Below, one piece after another: positions 51,767 through 60,221 of a DNA stretch of 64,000 nucleotides; positions within the stretch are counted from its first letter, which is position 1; every line of letters begins with the position of its first letter. The position numbers and the translations under genes are program-made. Origin of the DNA: Ekhidna sp964289745 (lineage in GTDB: Bacteria; Bacteroidota; Bacteroidia; Cytophagales; Cyclobacteriaceae); contig CAXYMM010000001.1 of the NCBI GenBank assembly GCA_964289745.1, forward strand, positions 1,550,001-1,614,000, read 5' to 3'. The notes beneath the pieces are model-generated. The model was given only the letters and a program-made list of their open reading frames with translations, did no database searches and was not told where the DNA came from.

Positions 51767-52877
51767 ATGGAAAAACAGGATAGTCATGATCATCCTAACA
51801 CATTAGTGCTGGTCGACTTGATCTTCTATTTATACCTGATTTTTGGATGGATAAACTTTCTAAAAGGAGAAAGAAGTAGGAAGTCATCTTTTTCAATTAT
51901 TATTCCTATTCGCAACGAAGCCTTAACAATTCAACAATTGTTGACATGCTCTTTAAATCAAGACTATTCTAAAGAGCAGTGTAAAATAATAGAGGTAGAC
52001 GATTTTTCTACAGGCGATACGATTGAAAAAGTACATACTCTTATCAAAATAAAATGACTAATAATTAAATTATATTGCCTGAAGCAATAGGATGTCACTA
52101 GAAAAAAGAGAGCCATTATAAGAGGGGTACAAGCCGCTAGTCTTAAGTACATCAATAATATAGATGCTAACTTCGCCATGAAAGAACTTTGGCCAGCAAG
52201 TTTTCCAACTCACTTTGTTGAAAAAAAGATTATCGCAAGACCTGCTTCAATGACCCGATCAGGGCTCTTTATAAAGATGTAACAATTTGAGTTTGCAGGT
52301 TTGGTTGGGTTTGGTGTGGTGACGCTCCAAATAGTTGATCCCAGCATGTGCAGTGGAGCCAACCTTGGTTTTGCGAAGCAAGCTTTCAATGAGGTGGGAT
52401 GCACTCCAGTAACATTGGAATACCATCTGGCGATGATGAGTTTCCAACATACAATATTGAACGAAAATTTTCCAATAGGTCAGGGTGTATTGAAGATAGC
52501 AATGTCGCAGTCGAAACAGCAACACACACGACAATTAAATTTTTTTATTCAATGAAAAAGACAGGCCAGTTAATAGAAGCACGATAAAAATGGAAGACTT
52601 AGGGTATTAACAACGCTTTTTTTCAAAGGTCAACTCACATTTATGGTCGTCTGTTTTTTGGAGTCTTCTTAGCAGGTTATTCTTTTTTCTTCTAGGAGTG
52701 AAAGGGATGCTTTCTGGCTTTTATATGAATATATTTTATCGATTTATGGGTAATTCATATTCATTATTTGCTCCCTTACTTTTTCAAAAAATTTATCCTT
52801 TCCACGTTTTATTAATGGGTCTGAACTCTATCTTTGGCTCTTATTGCTTAGAAGGGCAGTGGGCAAGAACTAGATAG
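51767..52877 (+). pseudogene. Glycosyltransferase family 2 pseudogene
   Basis: Pieces in all three frames, in order, recover a membrane glycosyltransferase: FSIIIPIRNEALTIQQLL and KIIEVDDFSTGDT (51893-52020), a degraded TDADC region (YINNIDANFAMK, about 52144-52182), then SMCSGANLGFAKQAFNEVG (52341-52397) and NIGIPSGDDEFPTY (52405-52446) in a second frame, SMKKTGQ near 52551, and the C-terminal membrane part FFFLLGVKGMLSGFYMN and LEGQWARTR to a TAG at 52877. At least three frameshifts and several stops separate them. It could not make a working enzyme. Confidence 0.75.
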
Positions 52878-52949
52878 AGGTGAATAATACCTCGAGCAAT
52901 CACTGTTGAGTTAAGTTCCTTCTCAAATACAATAATATCTTTGTAGCTC

Positions 52950-54125
52950 ATGGATATTAAAGATTTACAGCTAAATGCACTACTAGAAGTAACACAGGCT
53001 GTAAATAATAATTTGTCTGAAGAGGACTTGCTCAAAATTTACAGGTTTACACTCCTCGCTGACTTGAAGGTAGAAAATCTCGCCCTTTTTACGGAAGAAA
53101 ATGGAAAATGGCGACGCAGATCTCATTTTGGAACGGAAGGCAACTTCGATGACGTAACCCTCCCTAAAAAGTATTTGAACCTGTCGGGGGAAGAACTAGT
53201 AAACGACGAGAATTTCTCAGCTTTTCATTCGGTTTTTCCTGTAAGACACAAGGATAAACTTCTGGCAGTGGTTTTTTTAAAAAGCGGTACTTCAGATAAT
53301 AATCAAAATCGTTTTTTGAATGCACTTACCAATATTATTCTTGTAGCTATTGAAAATAAAAAGCTTGCTAGAAAGCAAGTAGAGCAGGAGTCTTATCGCA
53401 AAGAGCTAGAGATCGCGAAAAAAGTTCAAAATTTTCTTTTTCCTAAAGAACTTCCAAAAATTGAACGCTTACAGATAGAAGCCTATTATCTTCCACATCA
53501 GGACGTTGGAGGTGATTACTACGATTATATTCAGCTTAATGAGGATCGTTTTTTGATATGTATAGCTGATGTTTCAGGTAAAGGAGTGCCAGCAGCATTA
53601 CTAATGTCAAACTTTCAGGCTTCACTTAGAGCATTGGTTCGACAAACCACCAACCTCCAGAAAATTGTCACCGAGCTTAATCTTGCAACTTACAATAGTG
53701 GAAACGCAGAAAATTTTATTACGTTCTTTGTTGCTATATATGATTTTAAGGAACGTACATTAGAGTATATCAACTGTGGACACAACGAAATCATATTGAA
53801 GGAAAAGGATAGCCTTCAGTTACTCACAGAAGGGACTACTATTTTGGGCATGCTTAATTCCTTACCCTTCATTGAAAGTAAGAAAATCTGGAATATTTCG
53901 GAGTTCTTTCTTTTTTGTTATACCGATGGTCTCACAGAGACTTTCAACGATAAAGACGAGTTTTTCAATTTTGACCGGCTTGTGGAAATAATTAAGAAAG
54001 AGAGCTCTGCAAACCTTTCTGTACTTCATGATGAAATTTTAAAAGAACTACATGATTTTAAAGGAAATAATCACTTTCATGACGATATTACCATGCTTAC
54101 ATGTAGAATCATGAATAGCAAATGA
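52950..54125 (+). CDS. SpoIIE-type PP2C phosphatase with N-terminal GAF-like domain
   Basis: The product (391 aa) is a serine/threonine phosphatase of the SpoIIE/RsbU type. A GAF-like domain spans about residues 1-140; a short coiled coil (QVEQESYRKELEIAKKVQNF) leads to the PP2C domain, with metal ligands in HQDVGGDYYDYI near 184-195, SGKGVPAALLMS, CYTDGLTETFND near 328-339 and HDDITMLTCRI. Such phosphatases usually act on anti-sigma antagonists. It is intact between two decayed genes and overlaps the next by 4 nt. Confidence 0.93.
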   Translation: MDIKDLQLNALLEVTQAVNNNLSEEDLLKIYRFTLLADLKVENLALFTEENGKWRRRSHFGTEGNFDDVTLPKKYLNLSGEELVNDENFSAFHSVFPVRHKDKLLAVVFLKSGTSDNNQNRFLNALTNIILVAIENKKLARKQVEQESYRKELEIAKKVQNFLFPKELPKIERLQIEAYYLPHQDVGGDYYDYIQLNEDRFLICIADVSGKGVPAALLMSNFQASLRALVRQTTNLQKIVTELNLATYNSGNAENFITFFVAIYDFKERTLEYINCGHNEIILKEKDSLQLLTEGTTILGMLNSLPFIESKKIWNISEFFLFCYTDGLTETFNDKDEFFNFDRLVEIIKKESSANLSVLHDEILKELHDFKGNNHFHDDITMLTCRIMNSK

Positions 54126-54414
54126 GAGGCTACGAAACCACGATTTTACATCGATTAATTTATTGTTATTCTATCTGGGGCGTAGAGGAAATAGATGCCA
54201 TCTTCTTGACTTTTGACTACGGGTTTACTCCCATAGTAACGCCATGGGCATCAGATCAATTAGATGGTTATAATGACAAAACTACTTTTTTTCACATTAG
54301 CGAAAACCCAAAGGAACTCGAACAGATGATATAATTCTTTTTCACGATTCAGCAAAAGCGTTGAAGAATCTGAGGCAGTTATTGCCGGCGTTGTTGCCAT
54401 ATTTCCAAACCTAA
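54122..54414 (+). pseudogene. Polysaccharide deacetylase (NodB-like) pseudogene
   Basis: The first 70 codons (MRGYETTILHRLIYCY, then AIFLTFDYGFTPIVTPWASD and NDKTTFFHISENP) are the start of a polysaccharide deacetylase: the catalytic TFDDG motif here reads TFDYG. A stop follows; then another frame (54334-54414) reads IILFHDSAKALKNLRQLLPA, the C-terminal FHDS block of the same family. About 100 middle residues, including the two metal histidines, are gone. It overlaps the phosphatase stop as ATGA, the remains of a tightly packed operon. Confidence 0.75.
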
Positions 54415-54437
54415 AACTTAAAATTCAGAGCGATAGT

Positions 54438-55205
54438 ATGATAGATACACATGCCCATATATACGATTCAAAGTTTGATAATGATCTTGAAGAAGTCCTA
54501 AAGTCTGCTACCGCAGCTGGTGTGAAAAAGGTTTTAATGCCTAACATTGATGTTCACTCCATTGACAACATGCTGTCAGTAGAGCAAAAATACCCTCATA
54601 TGTGCTACTCTATGATGGGTTTGCACCCTTGCTATGTAAAAGAGGATTTTAAGGAGCAATTAAACATCATTTCGGAGTGGTTTAATAGAAGATCTTTTTT
54701 AGCGGTTGGTGAAATAGGCACTGACCTCCATTGGGATACATCTTATTGGGATCAACAAGTGAAGGCATTTCACTTTCAATGCGAATTGGCATTAGCGCAT
54801 CAGCTACCAATAGTTATTCACTGTCGGGAAAGCATCGACGAAACCATAAAGATGGTAAGTGAATACAAATCAAAAGACCTAAAGGGCGTTTTTCATTGTT
54901 TTACAGGAAGTCAAGAGCAAGCAAAACAGATTACTAATATGGGATTTTATATAGGTCTGGGTGGAGTTTCTACATTTAAAAGTGGTGGCATGGATAAAAT
55001 AATCCCTCACATAGATAGCAGTAAAATTCTTCTTGAAACCGATGCACCATACTTAGCCCCTGTACCTAAAAGAGGCAAACGAAATGAACCGGCTTATTTG
55101 TGTTATATCTGTGAGAAAATTGCGCAATACCTTTGTATTGATTCAGAGGAGGTAGAAAAAATCACAACAGACAATGCCAATTTTCTATTCTTCTCCAAAG
55201 AATAA
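54438..55205 (+). CDS. tatD: TatD family hydrolase
   Basis: The product (255 aa) is a metal-dependent DNase/hydrolase of the TatD type. The metal ligands are in MIDTHAHIYDSKFD (His4 and His6), AVGEIGTDLHWD near residues 90-101, IVIHCRES, VFHCFTGS near 152-159 and LLETDAPYLAPVPKRG near 197-212. The length is typical. It begins 23 nt after the deacetylase pseudogene and ends 6 nt before asparaginase. The exact substrate is not known. Confidence 0.93.
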   Translation: MIDTHAHIYDSKFDNDLEEVLKSATAAGVKKVLMPNIDVHSIDNMLSVEQKYPHMCYSMMGLHPCYVKEDFKEQLNIISEWFNRRSFLAVGEIGTDLHWDTSYWDQQVKAFHFQCELALAHQLPIVIHCRESIDETIKMVSEYKSKDLKGVFHCFTGSQEQAKQITNMGFYIGLGGVSTFKSGGMDKIIPHIDSSKILLETDAPYLAPVPKRGKRNEPAYLCYICEKIAQYLCIDSEEVEKITTDNANFLFFSKE

Positions 55206-55211
55206 CTAAGA

Positions 55212-56264
55212 ATGAATTACAAAATCGTAAACATCAACTCAACGGGCAAAAAATCAATCCTCCTCATTTACTCGGGAGGAACTTTTGGGATGGTGCAAGA
55301 CCAAAAAGGCACATTGAAGCCCTTTAACTTTGGAAAAGTGATCGATCACATTCCAGTAGTAAAAAACCTGAATATTAAACTTACTGTTATCTCCTTTCCC
55401 GTTCCCATCGATTCTTCAAATATTGGGATACAAGACTGGAAAGATATGGCCTACATCATAGAAGAGAATTATGCTCAGTATGATGGTTTTGTAATACTGC
55501 ATGGTACCGATACAATGGCTTATTCTGCCTCTATGCTTAGTTTTATGCTAAGTGGTTTAAGTAAGCCTGTAATATTTACAGGGGCGCAAATACCGATAGG
55601 CTCTACCCGTTCGGACGCTAGAGAAAACTTGATCGGAGCATTGGAACTGGCTACTGTGGAAAAAGCAGGTCTACCTATGTTAAATGAGGTTTGCCTATAT
55701 TTTAATTATTCTTTATTGAGAGGCAATCGGTCTCAAAAATTGAGAAGTTCCACTTTTGCGGCATTCGGTTCAGAAAATTATCCAAAGTTGGCAAAAGTAG
55801 GAATCGATATTTCTTTTAATGAGGCCGCAATCTTATCCAAAAAACCGGATGCAGAGTTTAAAGTTATTGGGGATTTAAACCCCAATGTTTCAATACTTAA
55901 AATTCACCCGGGCATCACTAAGCATACCGTCAAAACGATTCTAGGGGAAGAAAAAATCGAAGGTATAGTGTTGGAAACGTTTGGTTCTGGTAATACAATG
56001 AACTTTAAATGGTTTAATGATTTATTAGAGCAGGCGGTTCAGCAAGGCAAGTATTTGCTAAATGTTAGCCAGTGTATAAGTGGAGAAGTAATTCAAGGCA
56101 AGTACGAATCAAGTATGAAGCTAAAAGAGATCGGTGTTTTAAGTGGCAAAGATATAACAACAGAGGCCGCCATTACTAAAATGATGTTTGTTCTGGGTGT
56201 AAAAAAAGATTCAGCACAAATTAAAAACATGCTTATTTCACCCCTAGTTGGCGAAATGAGCTGA
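55212..56264 (+). CDS. ansA: Type I L-asparaginase
   Basis: The product (350 aa) hydrolyses asparagine to aspartate and ammonia; without a signal peptide it should be cytoplasmic. The two catalytic threonines are in LIYSGGTFGMVQDQKG (near residues 18-33) and VILHGTDTMAYSASML (near 97-112, with the lysine/aspartate partners). The C-terminal end LISPLVGEMS is normal for type I enzymes (compare LRGEM tails), not a repeat. It ends just before tRNA-Ser. Confidence 0.93.
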   Translation: MNYKIVNINSTGKKSILLIYSGGTFGMVQDQKGTLKPFNFGKVIDHIPVVKNLNIKLTVISFPVPIDSSNIGIQDWKDMAYIIEENYAQYDGFVILHGTDTMAYSASMLSFMLSGLSKPVIFTGAQIPIGSTRSDARENLIGALELATVEKAGLPMLNEVCLYFNYSLLRGNRSQKLRSSTFAAFGSENYPKLAKVGIDISFNEAAILSKKPDAEFKVIGDLNPNVSILKIHPGITKHTVKTILGEEKIEGIVLETFGSGNTMNFKWFNDLLEQAVQQGKYLLNVSQCISGEVIQGKYESSMKLKEIGVLSGKDITTEAAITKMMFVLGVKKDSAQIKNMLISPLVGEMS

Positions 56265-56360
56265 TATTGATGTTGTTTACCAATTTTATAAAAAGCCAAT
56301 ACTTGCAAAAAGCCTTTTTTAATCGTTTATTTGTAGCTTCTTCAAAGGAAGAAGGATACA

Positions 56361-56448
56361 AGAGAGGTGGCCGAGCGGTCGAAGGCGCACGCTTGGAAAG
56401 CGTGTATACCTCAAAAAGGTATCAAGGGTTCGAATCCCTTTCTCTCTG
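56361..56448 (+). tRNA. tRNA-Ser (anticodon GGA)
   Basis: An 88-nt class II tRNA folds with acceptor AGAGAGG (56361-56367) paired to TCTCTCT (56441-56447), the D-arm GCC...GGC, anticodon stem CACGC/GCGTG around TTGGAAA, a long variable arm (TATACC...GGTAT) and T-arm with GGTTCGAATCC. The anticodon GGA reads serine codons UCC and UCU. The discriminator is G at 56448; CCA is not encoded. Confidence 0.95.
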
Positions 56449-56591
56449 CTAGAATGAATACAGAAAGATTATTAACTTGTTTAATAAATTTTTTTATGAA
56501 TGGATTGTATTTTTTAAATACCTCTATGCAATTTTGAAAAACTTAATTATTATATTTAACTAAACCGAAGACTAACTTACTAGACTGAATT

Positions 56592-57431
56592 ATGAAAAAG
56601 TTATTGACTCTTTTTATGTTGGCATTTGCCATTTCTTTTAACGCTGCGGCACAAGATGAGTTTGCAGATGATGCCGATTCGGCCATGGATTCTTCAATGG
56701 TAGATTCTGCTACTGTTGAAGAGGTTGTTATTGAAGAAGAAGTAGTAGAAGAATCTTATGAAGAGGAACCCTATGAAGAGGAATCCTCTGAATCAAGAAA
56801 CTTCCACCAAGTTGTAAAGCAGTATTTCATCGATGGTGATGCTACATTTATGACTTTCCCACTTTTATGTTTGATTCTAGGATTAGCGATCGCCATTGAA
56901 AGAATTATCCACCTAAACATGGCATCGACTAACACGAAGAAACTCCTAGGAGATGTCGAAAATGCACTTAGCTCAGGGGGAGCGGATGCAGCTAAAGAAG
57001 TTTGTAGAAATACAACAGGGCCTGTGGCATCTATTTTTGTTCAGGGTCTTTTGAGAATGTCAGAAGGAATTGAAATGGTAGAAAAATCAATTATCTCTTA
57101 TGGCTCTGTTGAAATGGGCAAGTTGGAAAAAGGCATGATCTGGATTTCTTTGTTCATTGCTCTAGCTCCAATGTTAGGTTTTATGGGAACAGTAATAGGT
57201 ATGATTGCAGCATTTGATGCCATAGCGGAAGCTGGTGATGTATCTCCAGCACTTGTGGCAAGTGGTATTAAAGTGGCTCTCTTGACAACAGTAGCTGGTT
57301 TGATTGTAGCGGTTATTCTTCAACTATTTTACAACTACTTAGTGTCGAAAATAGATTCAATTGTAAATAGCATGGAAGATGCTTCTATCACATTGGTAGA
57401 CCTTCTTGTTAAGCACAACCTATCTAAGTAA
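56592..57431 (+). CDS. MotA/TolQ/ExbB proton channel family protein
   Basis: The product (279 aa) is an ExbB-type inner-membrane protein that uses the proton gradient to drive outer-membrane transport. It starts with a signal-like segment (MKKLLTLFMLAFAISFNAAA) and then an unusually acidic stretch of about 45 residues rich in Glu/Asp, then three helices: LLCLILGLAIAIERIIHL (near residue 91), GMIWISLFIALAPMLGFMGTVIGM and VALLTTVAGLIVAVILQLF. It leads the exbB-X-exbD-exbD run. The acidic segment would lie in the periplasm. Confidence 0.92.
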   Translation: MKKLLTLFMLAFAISFNAAAQDEFADDADSAMDSSMVDSATVEEVVIEEEVVEESYEEEPYEEESSESRNFHQVVKQYFIDGDATFMTFPLLCLILGLAIAIERIIHLNMASTNTKKLLGDVENALSSGGADAAKEVCRNTTGPVASIFVQGLLRMSEGIEMVEKSIISYGSVEMGKLEKGMIWISLFIALAPMLGFMGTVIGMIAAFDAIAEAGDVSPALVASGIKVALLTTVAGLIVAVILQLFYNYLVSKIDSIVNSMEDASITLVDLLVKHNLSK

Positions 57432-57451
57432 GCAATAAACATAAAAGGATT

Positions 57452-57754
57452 ATGATAGATATAGGATTATTTTTAGCATACATATTGACAGGTCTCTGCA
57501 TTGTCATAGCTATTGGCATGCCATTAGTAAAGGCCTTTAGTGATCCAGATTCGCTAAAAAAGTTGGGAATTGGGATAGGAGCTTTATTATCAGTTTTCCT
57601 TATTTCTTTCTTCACCTCTAGTGGTGAAGCGGATGGAGACTACTCAGAGAGTACCGTGAAATTGGTTGGGGCTGGAATCGTTACTTTTTACATTCTAGCT
57701 GTCGGAGCAGTTTTAGGCATTGTATATACAGAAATCAAAAAAGCATTTGAATAA
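57452..57754 (+). CDS. Small membrane protein of the ExbB/ExbD operon
   Basis: The family of this 100-aa protein is known to me only by position: Bacteroidota ExbB/ExbD operons often carry such a gene. It has three hydrophobic segments (near residues 4-24, 38-51 and 72-94), with a short hydrophilic loop (SSGEADGDYSEST). It starts 20 nt after exbB and its stop overlaps exbD by one base. A role as an accessory of the motor complex is inferred. Confidence 0.75.
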   Translation: MIDIGLFLAYILTGLCIVIAIGMPLVKAFSDPDSLKKLGIGIGALLSVFLISFFTSSGEADGDYSESTVKLVGAGIVTFYILAVGAVLGIVYTEIKKAFE

Positions 57755-58377
57755 TGGCGAGAGGTAAAGACAGAGGTACACCAGAGGTTAATTCTGGTTC
57801 GATGGCGGACATTGCTTTCCTTCTACTTATCTTCTTTTTGGTGACAACCACCATTGCTAATGATAAAGGAATTTTGATGCAATTGCCGCCTCCACCAGAG
57901 CCAGATCAACCGATCATTGAATTTCAGGAGCGAAATATTTTTAAAATTTTGGCCAATTCAAATGACCAGTTGTTGGTAGAGAATGAACCATTTTATGGTT
58001 CAATGAAGGAGTTGAGAACAATGGTTAAAGACCATGTTCTGAATTTTGGAAAAGTAAATAATGCTGAGTCAATAGATCTTTATAATAGTCTTCCTTCTTC
58101 TTTACAATCAATGGCTAAACAAGATCCAAGTTCATCAGATAATCCTGCTAAATCCATTGTTTCCTTTAAAGCGAATAGAGGTACTAGCTACGAGATTTAT
58201 ATCGATGTTCTTGATGCCCTTCACGGAGCTTATAATGAAATATATGCAGAGCGTGTAGGTCTTACTGCTCAGGAATTTCTGGAATTAGATCAAAGCGATG
58301 ATATTCAGAAAAGAGTATACAACCAGGCCAGGAAAGGAATACCAAAAGCGATTTCAATAGCAGAACCAGATAAATAA
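57754..58377 (+). CDS. ExbD/TolR family protein (first)
   Basis: The product (207 aa) has one transmembrane helix near residues 18-34 (MADIAFLLLIFFLVTTTI) with the conserved aspartate that carries protons, then a periplasmic domain. It begins MARGKDRGTPEVNSGSM, and is longer than a typical ExbD (about 140 aa) by an insertion in the periplasmic part. It is 7 nt from a second exbD. Two ExbD proteins in one operon suggest a mixed complex. Confidence 0.9.
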   Translation: MARGKDRGTPEVNSGSMADIAFLLLIFFLVTTTIANDKGILMQLPPPPEPDQPIIEFQERNIFKILANSNDQLLVENEPFYGSMKELRTMVKDHVLNFGKVNNAESIDLYNSLPSSLQSMAKQDPSSSDNPAKSIVSFKANRGTSYEIYIDVLDALHGAYNEIYAERVGLTAQEFLELDQSDDIQKRVYNQARKGIPKAISIAEPDK

Positions 58378-58384
58378 ATACGGA

Positions 58385-58846
58385 ATGTCAAAATTCAAGA
58401 AGAATTCAAAGTCGTCTCAGGAAATCCCTACTGCGGCATTACCAGATATTATATTCATGCTGCTGTTCTTCTTTATGGTTACGACTGTAATGAGAGAGCA
58501 GGAAATACTAGTAAAGCAACTCCTCCCAAAAGCGGATCAATTAAGTAAAATTCAAAAGAAGTCATTAGTTAGTAATATTTACATTGGAGAGCCAAAAAAC
58601 ATCGGAATGTTTGGTGAAGAACCAAGAGTTCAGACCAATGATGTTTTCATCGAGGTGGATGAACTAACGCTTTTTGTAAACCAAGAAAAGGATAAGCTGG
58701 AGGAGAATCAAAGAGAACGAATTGTTATGGCGATGAATGTTGATTCGGATGTGAAAATGGGTATTGTTTCGGATGTAGAACAAACATTAAGAAAGTCAAA
58801 CGCAAGAAAATTGCTGTATAGATCTTTGAGATCGGTAAGTGAATAA
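58385..58846 (+). CDS. ExbD/TolR family protein (second)
   Basis: The product (153 aa) has a basic start (MSKFKKNSKSSQEIPTAAL) and the transmembrane helix LPDIIFMLLFFFMVTTVMR near residues 19-37, again with the proton-carrying aspartate. The periplasmic part ends VSDVEQTLRKSNARKLLYRS. It is the last gene before the strong terminator at 58864-58897. Confidence 0.9.
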   Translation: MSKFKKNSKSSQEIPTAALPDIIFMLLFFFMVTTVMREQEILVKQLLPKADQLSKIQKKSLVSNIYIGEPKNIGMFGEEPRVQTNDVFIEVDELTLFVNQEKDKLEENQRERIVMAMNVDSDVKMGIVSDVEQTLRKSNARKLLYRSLRSVSE

Positions 58847-58863
58847 TTATTGATTTTATATGC

Positions 58864-58897
58864 AAAAAGAGCCTCGACATTAGTTGAGGCTCTTTTT
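58864..58897 (+). terminator. Strong terminator after the exbD operon
   Basis: A near-perfect stem runs from 58864-58878 (AAAAAGAGCCTCGAC) to 58883-58897 (GTTGAGGCTCTTTTT) over ATTA, 15 pairs with one G-U. It has a T-run on the + strand and, because of the A-run before it, would also work for transcripts on the - strand. It ends the exbB operon. Confidence 0.85.
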
Positions 58898-59129
58898 ATT
58901 CATTTAGCTTTTTCTTCTCGTCTCTCTTTTACCCACTTTTTACATTCTTTTTAGAGGTCTTTTTAATGGCCTTGTCCAGCTTAATTTACATTTTTATAAG
59001 TAATATGAATTCTTTAATTAAATGTTTTCTTCGTTGTTTTTTCAAAACAAACTTTACGCTTAAGATTTTTTGGTGATGATAGAAATAAAGCCATTCCGTT
59101 TATGTCTGCCTGCGATTGCTCCATGATTC

Positions 59130-59656
59130 AGTTAAACACAGACCGTTTTTATATTTACTTACTTTCGTTTTAGCGACTAAACCGCTATTATTTCTTATCT
59201 CTTGTTGCGAACAGATAAATCCTCTATCGATAGAATCTCTACTACATCAGTTGGGTTAAACAAAAATCCAGTTTTATGATGATCATGATAACACCCCTCA
59301 ATTCTATCAACCGTCAAACGGTAAGTGACTTTTACATCTTTTGGAGTGTTACTACCACTCTCATTCTTTGACCAAAATACTGATAAATCAAATGTTGTAT
59401 TTGGCACAAAAGTCTTATTGCTTTCAGTTTCTAGTACATAATGGCATGAAGATGTCCCAAACCCTGGGTCAAAGTAATAATATAGAGTAGCATTTTCACT
59501 TACTAATTGTTTTGAATCATCTTCACTACAACTCGTAATAAAAAGGAAGATTAATAAAATGAAATAACTATTTTTCATGATGGATGAACGTTTAATAATG
59601 TATTTCGGTTATTGCTGTAACTGAACTCTCTCCCCAAGAGCGTTTGCTAGGTGGCG
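59130..59656. repeat. Left copy of a 0.5-kb tandem duplication
   Basis: The segment from 59130 (AGTTAAACACAGACCG) to 59656 (CGTTTGCTAGGTGGCG) is repeated at 59701-60221. The outer parts are nearly identical, including non-coding sequence; the coding middle differs strongly and by 6 nt in length. The copy includes the lipoprotein gene at 59195 and, at 59605-59656, a copy of the last codons of the protease gene now cut off from the rest. Confidence 0.85.
59195..59578 (-). CDS. Secreted lipoprotein (downstream copy)
   Basis: The 127-aa product begins MKNSYFILLIFLFITSC, a signal peptide with a lipobox (ITSC, Cys17), so it is a lipoprotein. Two further cysteines (in TSSCHYVLE and EGCYHDHH) could form a disulphide. 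It is paralogous to the gene at 59766: the first 57 and last 29 residues are almost the same, the middle (about 58-98) is not. The family is not recognised. It lies 187 nt after the other copy. Confidence 0.75.
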   Translation of the reverse strand: MKNSYFILLIFLFITSCSEDDSKQLVSENATLYYYFDPGFGTSSCHYVLETESNKTFVPNTTFDLSVFWSKNESGSNTPKDVKVTYRLTVDRIEGCYHDHHKTGFLFNPTDVVEILSIEDLSVRNKR

Positions 59657-59700
59657 GTAAAGCATAAGAATAGCAACGGATTTCTACCCACTAACTTTTC

Positions 59701-60221
59701 AGTTAAATACAGACCGTTTTTATATTTACTTACTTTCGTTTTAGCGACTAAACCGCTATTATTTCTTATCTCTTGTTGCGAACAGATAAATCCTCTACCG
59801 ATAGAATCTCTACTACATCAGTTGGGTTAAACAAAAATCCAGTTTTATGATCAAGATGATAACACCTGTCAGTTTTATCATCCGTCAAAAGGTAAGTGAC
59901 TCTTACATATTCTGAAATGTCCCCCCCCTTATTTGACGAAAAGTTAAGTGAATGAGGTCTTGCATTTGGCACAAGCGTCTTATTGCTTTCAGTTTCTAGT
60001 ACATAATAGCATGAAGATCCCCCAAACCCTGGGTCACCGTAATAATATAGAGTAGCATTTTCACTTACTAATAGTTTTGAATCATCTTTACTACAACTCG
60101 TAATAAAAAGGAAGATTAAGAAAATGAAATAACTATTTTTCATGATGGATGAACGTTTAATAATGTATTTCGGTTATTGCTGTAACTGAATTCACTCCCC
60201 AAGAGCGTTTGCTAGGTGGCG
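59701..60221. repeat. Right copy of the 0.5-kb tandem duplication
   Basis: This is the partner of 59130-59656, about 520 nt long, with 44 nt between the two. It contains the lipoprotein gene at 59766 and the real 3' end of the protease gene (60157 onward). Because the left copy carries a stranded protease tail, the duplication must have copied from this side. Confidence 0.85.
59766..60143 (-). CDS. Secreted lipoprotein (upstream copy)
   Basis: The 125-aa product begins MKNSYFIFLIFLFITSC with the lipobox Cys17, and keeps the two cysteines (SSCYYVLE and DRCYHLDH). It starts 13 nt after the protease stop on the same strand, so it is very likely in one operon with the protease. The middle region (NARPHSLNFSSNKGG) differs from the paralogue at 59195. 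The family is unknown; a role tied to the protease (anchor, chaperone or inhibitor) is a guess from position. Confidence 0.75.
   Translation of the reverse strand: MKNSYFIFLIFLFITSCSKDDSKLLVSENATLYYYGDPGFGGSSCYYVLETESNKTLVPNARPHSLNFSSNKGGDISEYVRVTYLLTDDKTDRCYHLDHKTGFLFNPTDVVEILSVEDLSVRNKR

Noticed and set aside
56220..56264. LISPLVGEMS end of asparaginase as part of a dispersed repeat
   Set aside because: Type I asparaginases commonly end this way, so no repeat is needed to explain it.
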